DNA of 5,540 bases from Candidatus Poseidoniaceae archaeon (GTDB lineage: Archaea > Thermoplasmatota > Poseidoniia > Poseidoniales > Poseidoniaceae): assembly GCA_029250345.1 (NCBI GenBank), contig JAQXFL010000188.1, forward strand, positions 1-5,540, given 5' to 3'. Each line of letters starts with the position of its first letter. Positions within the stretch are counted from its first letter, which is position 1. The translations under genes were made by a program, and so were the position numbers. A model generated the notes under the pieces. The model made no database searches, had not been told where the DNA came from, and was given only the letters and a program-made list of their open reading frames with translations. Below, piece by piece: positions 1 through 5,334 of this stretch.

Positions 1-1
1 C

Positions 2-268
2 CACTTAGGGCACATGTTAGCCACCTATGCATTGCCGTTCACCCCACCAAATGACAACGGAGATTTGCCAGGTGGTAATTGGAAGCAATCGATTGATGCA
101 GCATTCCGTTCGACTCAAATCGCTTTCCCAAACGGAAGAATTATCTTTTCAATGGATAAAAAGGCATTCAAAGGATGGCAGCGGCAAGCAATTCGCGACC
201 ATCTGGCCACACTTCACACACCGCTTCTTACTTCAAAGAACATTCGTGCTCTGCTTGAATCTGAATGA
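2..268 (+). CDS. C-terminal fragment of an unrecognised protein (5' end outside window)
   Basis: The reading frame is open from the left edge and ends with TGA at 266-268, giving 88 visible residues. I do not recognise the family. The visible part is mixed alpha/beta in character: a hydrophobic start (LATYALPF), a Gly/Asn/Pro-rich turn (PPNDNGDLPGGN), an amphipathic helix-like stretch, a possible beta strand (GRIIFSMD), and a basic helix (KAFKGWQRQAIRDHL) before the end (ALLESE). No Cys residues, metal motif or membrane segment is visible. An ATG at 14 could start an 84-residue protein, but the only purine-rich match (AGGG at 7-10) lies just 3 nt before it, so I prefer continuation from upstream. 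The gap to the next gene is 60 bp on the same strand, so co-transcription with proline dehydrogenase is possible. It does not resemble the C-terminus of an aldehyde dehydrogenase. An overlapping frame (27-359) is less protein-like and runs into the next gene. Confidence 0.55.
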   Translation, partial: HLGHMLATYALPFTPPNDNGDLPGGNWKQSIDAAFRSTQIAFPNGRIIFSMDKKAFKGWQRQAIRDHLATLHTPLLTSKNIRALLESE

Positions 269-317
269 GAGCACTGCGGAAGGTAAGCCTCAAGAGTCTC
301 CTACACTGACACACAAT

Positions 318-325
318 AAGGTGAG
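318..325 (+). promoter_or_regulatory. Ribosome binding site of proline dehydrogenase
   Basis: AAGGTGAG ends 3 nt before the ATG at 329, with the GGTG core 5 nt from the start. The same GGTG core and spacing occur before the protease gene at 4101. This supports the ATG at 329 over the downstream in-frame ATGs at 362 and 374, which lie inside the conserved N-terminal region. Confidence 0.6.
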
Positions 326-328
326 CGT

Positions 329-1306
329 ATGGTCGGATGGATTTCCAAATCAATCGTAGCCATGACCATCCGTATGCCTCGGTGGTTTGTTGGCTGGGTT
401 TCACGGCGTTATGTCGCTGGACCGCATATCGATGATGCCGTGGAGATCATGAAACGGTTGTCCAAAGAAGATGCGTGCTTCACAGTTGATGTTCTCGGTG
501 AAGAGATTTCTTCAATCGAAGAAGCTCAGTTTTTTCTTGATGAATACATGAAGGTCATCGAAGCGATAACTGAAAATAATCTTGATGCCAACTTATCCAT
601 CAAGCCTACCGCTTTCGGTTTGCTCATCGATGAACAAAAAGGCATGGATAATATCGAAAAGATTGTTCGTACCGCACATAATCACAACCTCTTTGTTCGT
701 TTAGATATGGAAGACCATCGTGTGACCACTTCAACGATTAAGGCGGTTATCAACTTACACAAACGTGGCCTTACAAACGTTGGAACCGTTCTTCAAGGTC
801 GTCTTTTCAGAACCCTCGACGACATCAACGAACTTGAAACTGAACTTGGGCCGAACGCTGATTACCGAATTTGCAAGGGCATTTACCTTGAGCCTGAGGA
901 AATTGCCTTCACTTCGTACCAAGACATTGTCGATTCCACGAATGCGTGCATTGACCGTATGCTCGCAGCTGGCTCGTACTGTTCCATAGCCAGCCACGAT
1001 ATTCCGGTAATCGAATACGCCAAATCAGCACTTGAAGCGTACGATATGGGTCCGAACATCCCTGATCCGAGAAGCAACGCCGGTCCTCAACGTGATGCGA
1101 AGGGTCCGGGGTATGAGTTCCAAATGCTTCTGGGTGTGCGAGGTCCTTTGCGGAGAAAACTTGCAAAGGCAGGCCATCGCACGAGAGTGTACGTGCCTTA
1201 TGGTGAGAAGTGGTATGAATACAGTATTCGCCGACTACAGGAAAACCCGACGCTAGGGACACAATACGCCAAAGCATTCCTCATGCCTTGGACGAACAGG
1301 CCTTGA
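329..1306 (+). CDS. Proline dehydrogenase (monofunctional, FAD-dependent)
   Basis: This enzyme oxidises L-proline to 1-pyrroline-5-carboxylate, passing electrons through FAD to the quinone pool; it is the first step of proline catabolism. The 325 residues cover a full PRODH TIM barrel, slightly longer than the roughly 300 of bacterial stand-alone enzymes. Visible motifs in order: RRYVAG (26-31), SIKPTAFG (90-97) with the expected catalytic Lys92, RLDMEDHR (124-131) with Asp126, GTVLQGRLFRT (152-162), RICKGIYLEPEEIAF (180-194), IASHD (220-224), YEFQMLLGVR (262-271), RVYVPYG (286-292) with Tyr288, and the proline-carboxylate-binding YSIRRL (298-303) with Arg301/Arg302. The Lys92-Asp126 and Tyr288-Arg301 spacings match what I recall for the Thermus enzyme. 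A Pro/Asp/Gly-rich insertion at about 239-260 is unusual. The hydrophobic, basic N-terminus (1-28) could touch the membrane. No P5C dehydrogenase is fused or visible nearby. Its stop directly abuts the stop of the convergent gene. The symbols putA or prodh would be conventional, but no symbol is assigned. Confidence 0.93.
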   Translation: MVGWISKSIVAMTIRMPRWFVGWVSRRYVAGPHIDDAVEIMKRLSKEDACFTVDVLGEEISSIEEAQFFLDEYMKVIEAITENNLDANLSIKPTAFGLLIDEQKGMDNIEKIVRTAHNHNLFVRLDMEDHRVTTSTIKAVINLHKRGLTNVGTVLQGRLFRTLDDINELETELGPNADYRICKGIYLEPEEIAFTSYQDIVDSTNACIDRMLAAGSYCSIASHDIPVIEYAKSALEAYDMGPNIPDPRSNAGPQRDAKGPGYEFQMLLGVRGPLRRKLAKAGHRTRVYVPYGEKWYEYSIRRLQENPTLGTQYAKAFLMPWTNRP

Positions 1307-2110
1307 TTATCTACGAGGCTTTTTCTGCTTGCGCTTGTTGCTCGGAGTGACACCCTTTTTGACAATCTCCTTTGGCAGAATTGGGTTTGGATTGAATCCA
1401 AGTTTTCCTTCTTTCCATGCTTGACGCCTTTCACGAGGTGTGCGTGGTGCGAAATATTCAGGGTTTGGAGGTTCATGCAGATACATTCTCTTGATGTCCG
1501 GTGCTTCAACTGTACCTCGAAGCGTTCGACCCCGGCCAGTATGGATTGCTCGAATACGCCATGTTTGGTCGTCCAAGTCGATGAGGTGTCCGGCCGTGTA
1601 GGTCGTTTCAGCAGGTACGACCAAGACATCTGCACTTGAATCTTCACCACGGGTCATAGTGAGTTTGACGCGAACCATGTCGCAACGCAATGCCGATGCT
1701 CGTGCAATATCGCTGGCTAAGCAGTATTTGAGCAGCCGTCCGTCTTTGTGTTCAATTTGATTGATTGACCAGAGTTTATCTTCTTCTTGAAAGACATCTT
1801 CCCTTTCGAGCACTTCATCTGAATCAATCTCAATTATTCGGGTCATTGAAGACGGACCTTCAGTGAGGACAAATGGAATCTTGACAACAGGTGGTGGTCT
1901 GATGTGGACCTTGTGGACTTTGCTGCACTCTTCACATTGGAGGAGGTAGTCTGCACCGCTGCCCTTTGGTTTTTCGTTGAGGATGAGATGACCTGTCATT
2001 TCATTGCATGTCGGGCAAAGCACTGCATTTTCAAGAAGAACTTCGTCCTCTTCAAGGAACTCAGCGTCATCTTCTCCGATGAAACCGTCTTCTTCCGCTC
2101 GCTCGTCCAT
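1307..2110 (-). CDS. HVO_0476-like archaeal zinc-finger protein
   Basis: A 267-residue protein with an acidic N-terminal tail (about 2-28, nearly all Asp/Glu with few basic residues), then a four-cysteine zinc finger: CPTC at 32-35 and CEEC at 59-62, 23 residues apart. A Pro-rich linker (HIRPPPVV), a mixed beta-rich middle region, and a strongly basic tail (ending KRKQKKPRR) follow. The overall pattern resembles the euryarchaeal HVO_0476 zinc-finger family, whose role is to my knowledge not established. The basic tail and zinc finger suggest nucleic-acid or ribosome contact; this is inference. Start choice: ATG at 2116 and 2110 are both in frame (MSM). AGGG at 2117-2120 sits 0 nt from the first and 6 nt from the second, and 5-7 nt is the spacing seen in the other genes here, so I prefer 2110; the longer form has 269 residues. 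It is transcribed divergently from the methyltransferase and convergently with proline dehydrogenase. Confidence 0.8.
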   Translation of the reverse strand: MDERAEEDGFIGEDDAEFLEEDEVLLENAVLCPTCNEMTGHLILNEKPKGSGADYLLQCEECSKVHKVHIRPPPVVKIPFVLTEGPSSMTRIIEIDSDEVLEREDVFQEEDKLWSINQIEHKDGRLLKYCLASDIARASALRCDMVRVKLTMTRGEDSSADVLVVPAETTYTAGHLIDLDDQTWRIRAIHTGRGRTLRGTVEAPDIKRMYLHEPPNPEYFAPRTPRERRQAWKEGKLGFNPNPILPKEIVKKGVTPSNKRKQKKPRR

Positions 2111-2203
2111 GGACATCCCTGTCTATGCGCCATACCCCTCATGCTTGAAGTCATCGGCTGTAAGAAACCAAGTCTTGAAGGAGTTTCGCCGGGAGGAGAA
2201 TAC
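2111..2203. promoter_or_regulatory. Divergent intergenic region holding both start regions
   Basis: This 93 bp lies between the starts of the zinc-finger gene (minus) and the methyltransferase gene (plus), so both promoters should lie in or near it. I looked for an archaeal TATA box (TTTAWA-like) with a purine-rich BRE on both strands and found no convincing match; the region is not AT-rich. Promoter elements may overlap the coding 5' end of the opposing gene. The assignment is by position only. Confidence 0.4.
2191..2198 (+). promoter_or_regulatory. Strong ribosome binding site that fixes the methyltransferase start
   Basis: GGGAGGAG, with a perfect GGAGG (2192-2196) located 7 nt before ATG 2204. 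The upstream in-frame ATGs at 1904 and 2141 have no such site, and the first lies deep inside the opposite-strand zinc-finger gene. The identical core and spacing precede the desulfurase start at 5334. Confidence 0.8.
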
Positions 2204-2947
2204 ATGGCCGGGGATGATGGAGTCCAAAGTGCGATTGGAAAAGACGGTGTCTTAGCCCATCTCCTCTCTCCAGATTCAACACGTTCACGTGACGAGCCGG
2301 AGATTGCTACGAACATCGGTGTTCAATTGCAACACATGGGGTTGAAAACATGGTCAATTTCGATTCTGCGAAGACTTCGTGATGCATTGGGGAGATTACA
2401 ACCGCAATCAATTCTCGAAGTCGGAGCAGGCATAGGGCATCGCAGTGCTTGGATATACGATATGTTTGCAGTTGATAATAAGCATCCTGTACAGTACCAG
2501 TTGGTCGAAGACGGGGCCAAGTTTGCAGTCATTCTACGACGCTTGATGCTTCGTCATGATGCGGAACCCTACACCAAAATTGTAGTTGGCAATCTCGATG
2601 TCTTGGTTGGTGAATCGAACGCTTGGTTCGCTGCTTCATCAACCGGTGTCGAAATAGGCTCACCACCCCTCGATAGGAGTCATGATGCAATCATTGTTGA
2701 CGGTTCATCTGAACAGAGAGCACGGCATGTTGAGTCACTGCTACCGTTCCTTTCAACAGGTGGGGTTTTGTTTACCGTCGAACCCGACATGCCTCTCGGT
2801 GACGTCGAAGAATCCGACATTGAGGGAATGAAACTTGTCGATGGTTTCAACCAGTGGATGGAGTTCATCCAATCTGCCAACGAAACACATCATATTGCTT
2901 TCATGCCACTGTTTGGCGGAACGCTCGTTGCACTGACCAAGAAGTAG
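2204..2947 (+). CDS. Class I SAM-dependent methyltransferase (O-methyltransferase-like)
   Basis: A 247-residue cytosolic protein with a Rossmann-type methyltransferase core. Motif I, the SAM-binding glycine loop, is ILEVGAGIGHRS at 70-81 (ExGxGxG form). The acidic end of strand beta2, expected to bind the ribose hydroxyls, is YQLVED at 98-103. Motif IV is DAIIVDGS at 141-148, and LLPFLSTGGVLFTVEP at 159-174 matches the strand and turn that follow. The N-terminal helical part (about 35-65, with a basic RRLRDALGRL segment) and the general order resemble the small O-methyltransferases of the YrrM/catechol-OMT type, but the metal-binding residues of that family cannot be assigned with confidence. 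The substrate is unknown. The C-terminal part (about 175-247) holds an acidic loop (DVEESDIEG) and a closing beta hairpin (IAFMPLFGGTLVAL). It stands alone on its strand: divergent from the zinc-finger gene, and convergent with the protease gene with a 2 bp gap. No neighbour suggests a pathway. Confidence 0.82.
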   Translation: MAGDDGVQSAIGKDGVLAHLLSPDSTRSRDEPEIATNIGVQLQHMGLKTWSISILRRLRDALGRLQPQSILEVGAGIGHRSAWIYDMFAVDNKHPVQYQLVEDGAKFAVILRRLMLRHDAEPYTKIVVGNLDVLVGESNAWFAASSTGVEIGSPPLDRSHDAIIVDGSSEQRARHVESLLPFLSTGGVLFTVEPDMPLGDVEESDIEGMKLVDGFNQWMEFIQSANETHHIAFMPLFGGTLVALTKK

Positions 2948-2949
2948 GC

Positions 2950-4101
2950 TCACTCACCCGCTTGATCGAGTAAAGCTTGTATTTTCAATAATCCATACCC
3001 ATAGTCATCATCGTGGCCCGTCTGCCCCTCTTCAGGTTGTACCGATTGCTGAATCCATTCTTTTACCTGTTCTGAATTGCTCGAAGAAGTTGGTTCGGCA
3101 AGTTCTGGATTCTCTTGGATGAGGAGGGCTATTGCACCGGTCACATAGACCGTAGCAGCACTGGTTCCATCGACCAATGACCATGACCCCTCGTAGTTGA
3201 TGACCGGTACTTTTTGTGCTGGAGCAACGAGTTCTGGTTTCTGATGCGGGTCTGCACGAGGTAGCATGAAAGGGAATGCACGACCGTTGTTGTCGCCGGT
3301 TGATGAACCGCTCCAATGCTCACCGTTTTGCTTGACCCCACCGACACAAATGACCAGTCTTTCACTGCAAGGGCTTGACACATCGCCGTCGTCTTCGTCG
3401 CCACCGTCGTTTCCTGCAGCAGCAATTACGAACACACCCTGGTCGATTGCATCTGCGGATGCATCGTCTGAACCTCTGCCAGAGCCGATGTTGAGGGGTA
3501 GGATGTCTGGTGCACCGCCGAGCGAGAGAGAGATGATGTCAGCGCCGTTGTCAACACACCAATCAATGGCTTCAGCGACGACTCCATCGTCACCTGTGCC
3601 ATCTTCAGAGAGTGCTTTTGCGACCAAGAGGTCGACCTTCGGTGCAATTCCTTTCATCCACCCATCTGCAATGAGAATACCCGCCATGCTTGTACCGTGA
3701 CCGTGGTCGTCGTATGGCTTCGCTCGGTTTTGAACAAAATCCTTCCACATGGTGATGTCTGCACCTTCAAGGTCTACGTGTTCTGGCATGATGCCTGAAT
3801 CTACAATACAGACTGTGACGCCATTTCCGTTGAGTTTAATCCCGTCAAAATCGATGAGGTCAAAATATATTTCTTGGGAATCAAGTGCTTGGTCACCCGG
3901 ACGATATGTGACGAACCCGTCCCCACCGAAGAGAATCGTGCCTATGTAAATCATTGAGCAAATCATGAGGACAGTCACACAAACCGCAACAAACTTTTGA
4001 ACGGATGCTAGATTCTCTTCCGTAGCGTCGTTTGAGACCTGAGATGGAAAACCGCTCTCTTCTGATAGGTGGATGTCGTTATCTTGCTCCGAGCTCTCCA
4101 T
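2950..4101 (-). CDS. Membrane-anchored subtilisin-like serine protease (S8)
   Basis: A 383-residue protein. An acidic hydrophilic N-terminus (1-35) is followed by one membrane span (about 37-58, VAVCVTVLMICSMIYIGTIL core). With no signal-peptidase site seen, a signal anchor is likely, with the catalytic domain outside the cell. Catalytic triad of the subtilase family: Asp101 in CIVDSGI, His135 in DHGHGTSMAG, Ser314 in DGTSAATVYVTG; the oxyanion-hole Asn231 is in AAAGNDGG. The domain is complete and ends about 70 residues after the Ser. Two oddities: there is no room for an inhibitor-I9-type prodomain between the span and the catalytic domain, and the Pro normally four residues after the Ser is Val318. 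Loops are acidic (GGDEDDGD at 233-240; DDDY at 374-377), consistent with salt adaptation or calcium binding. Likely role is extracellular or surface protein degradation. It is the last gene of the minus-strand operon, 9 bp after the desulfurase stop. The start is ATG at 4101, supported by GAGGTG 5 nt before it. Confidence 0.92.
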   Translation of the reverse strand: MESSEQDNDIHLSEESGFPSQVSNDATEENLASVQKFVAVCVTVLMICSMIYIGTILFGGDGFVTYRPGDQALDSQEIYFDLIDFDGIKLNGNGVTVCIVDSGIMPEHVDLEGADITMWKDFVQNRAKPYDDHGHGTSMAGILIADGWMKGIAPKVDLLVAKALSEDGTGDDGVVAEAIDWCVDNGADIISLSLGGAPDILPLNIGSGRGSDDASADAIDQGVFVIAAAGNDGGDEDDGDVSSPCSERLVICVGGVKQNGEHWSGSSTGDNNGRAFPFMLPRADPHQKPELVAPAQKVPVINYEGSWSLVDGTSAATVYVTGAIALLIQENPELAEPTSSSNSEQVKEWIQQSVQPEEGQTGHDDDYGYGLLKIQALLDQAGE

Positions 4102-4106
4102 TCGAA

Positions 4107-4113
4107 CACCTCA
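4107..4113 (-). promoter_or_regulatory. Protease ribosome binding site overlapping the upstream stop codon
   Basis: On the minus strand this reads TGAGGTG: its first three bases are the desulfurase stop codon (TGA, 4113-4111) and GAGGTG is the Shine-Dalgarno site 5 nt before the protease ATG. Ribosomes finishing the desulfurase would be placed on the next start, so translational coupling is likely. Confidence 0.7.
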
Positions 4114-5334
4114 CTGTGCAGAGAATGCATGTACGGCCTCTGAAAAAGTCTCGGCAAACAAGTTCGCCTCTTCTTCGGTATTGTACATGTAGGCGGAGGC
4201 TCTTAGCGACCCGTTTGAGTGTCCTCTAGCATTAAACCAAGAATGAACGCAATGTTGTCCGCTGCGTACCATAACTCCTGCTGCTTCATCGAGAAGAATC
4301 GCAATATCATGCGCAGGTAGTTCATCAAGCAAAATTGAACATATGCCGCCGCGTTGCTTCGGATCGGTTGGGCCAATGATTTCGACGCCTGGTAAATCTT
4401 TGATGCCGTTCGTCATAATTCTGTTGAGTTTTACCTCATGAGCATGAATGTCGTTCATGTTGTATTGGGACAGAAAGTCAATTGCAGCACCTGTCGCCAT
4501 GATTCCGGAAAAGTTACCTAATCCACCTTCAAACCGTGCTGGTGGCTTGGCCCAGTCAACGGAATCATACGTTGAAGATGAAACTGTTTGGCCACCGGAT
4601 TGAATCGTCCGTAGATTATCAAGGAGGTCGTAGCGACCCCATAACCCGCCCATTCCAGATGGTCCACACATTTTGTGGACGGAGAAAGCCATGAAATCGA
4701 CATCCAAATCTTGAACATCGACCTTCATGTGTGGAGTTGACTGTGCTCCGTCAACACAGACCAATGCTCCATGGTCGTGTGCTATTCGGGCGATTTCTTT
4801 GATTGGTATTTGTACACCATCTAAATTGCCAACTTGGCTCATGGAAACCATCTTGAGTCGTTCTCCTGCATCTGAACATGCCTTTTCAAATGCCTCGATG
4901 TCAAACGTATTGTCTGCATGTGAAGCAACCACACGATGGTCAATACCTTGTTCTTTTTCAAGTTGCAACCACGGTACAAGGTTTGAGTTGTGTTCTCTAT
5001 CAGTAGTAAGCACGACATCGCCGGCTTCCCATTTCATTCCATGAGCTACCTGGTTGAGTGAATGTGTGGCGTTTCTTGTAAAAACGACCTCATTTGCTGA
5101 CTCTGCGTTCAAGAATTTTTGAAGTTTGATTCTTGCGTCGCTTGTTGCTCTTGACACAGCCGTCCCATAACGATGTACCGATCTTCCCCCGCAACCTGGG
5201 GTTTTAGTGTAATAGTCATTGATTGCTTTAACGACACCATCTGGCTTCAGTGTGACGCATGCGTTGTCGAGATATGCCGGAGCCGCTTCCTGCCTGAGCG
5301 TCGGAAATTGCATTCGAATGTTCTTTATATTCAT
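4111..5334 (-). CDS. Class V aminotransferase, SufS-like cysteine desulfurase
   Basis: A PLP enzyme that, by family, takes sulfur from L-cysteine as a persulfide for Fe-S clusters or thio-modification, releasing alanine. The start is ATG at 5334 (407 residues, the usual SufS size): GGAGG lies 7 nt upstream and the ATG overlaps the preceding stop as TAATG. An in-frame TTG at 5340 would leave only 1 nt after GGAGG. Landmarks: YLDNACVT (21-28), TRNATHSLN (86-94), the PLP-stacking His115 in REHNSN, VDGAQ with Asp195 and Gln198, the Schiff-base Lys221 in SVHKMCGPSGMGG, the catalytic Cys362 in VRSGQHCVHSWF, and Arg378 in SLRASAYMYNTEEE. The loop after the catalytic Cys reads VHSWF rather than the A-x-P usual in bacterial SufS, so a specialised archaeal subgroup is possible. 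A Cys-Gly loop (GCGGRSVHR, 47-55) precedes the conserved VHR. No SufBCD or IscU is seen. Which sulfur acceptor is used is unknown; the coupled zinc-ribbon protein is a candidate partner. A related class V function (selenocysteine lyase, isopenicillin epimerase-like) is less likely given the Cys. Confidence 0.88.
   Translation of the reverse strand: MNIKNIRMQFPTLRQEAAPAYLDNACVTLKPDGVVKAINDYYTKTPGCGGRSVHRYGTAVSRATSDARIKLQKFLNAESANEVVFTRNATHSLNQVAHGMKWEAGDVVLTTDREHNSNLVPWLQLEKEQGIDHRVVASHADNTFDIEAFEKACSDAGERLKMVSMSQVGNLDGVQIPIKEIARIAHDHGALVCVDGAQSTPHMKVDVQDLDVDFMAFSVHKMCGPSGMGGLWGRYDLLDNLRTIQSGGQTVSSSTYDSVDWAKPPARFEGGLGNFSGIMATGAAIDFLSQYNMNDIHAHEVKLNRIMTNGIKDLPGVEIIGPTDPKQRGGICSILLDELPAHDIAILLDEAAGVMVRSGQHCVHSWFNARGHSNGSLRASAYMYNTEEEANLFAETFSEAVHAFSAQ

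Noticed and set aside
269..328. Possible promoter or small RNA between the first two genes
   Set aside because: 60 bp with no TATA-like box, no stable hairpin and no conserved element that I can see; only the ribosome binding site at its end is supported.
27..359. Plus-strand frame of 110 codons at the left edge
   Set aside because: It overlaps the more protein-like frame at 2-268 and runs into the proline dehydrogenase start; no ribosome binding site.
1198..1650. Minus-strand open frame of 150 codons
   Set aside because: It overlaps the end of proline dehydrogenase and lies in another frame of the zinc-finger gene; composition is not protein-like and no motif is seen.
1904..2203. Upstream extension of the methyltransferase frame to ATG 1904 (or 2141)
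   Set aside because: The extension runs antisense through the zinc-finger gene, is Cys/Phe-rich and not methyltransferase-like, and lacks a ribosome binding site. GGAGG before ATG 2204 settles the start.
3380..3412. Repeat-like CGTCGTCTTCGTCG stretch
   Set aside because: It is simply the codons for an acidic loop (GGDEDDGD) in the subtilase; no true tandem unit.
3266..3700. Plus-strand open frame of 144 codons
   Set aside because: It is the antisense of the subtilase; the Ser/Pro-rich composition is an artefact of the acidic-Gly codons on the other strand.
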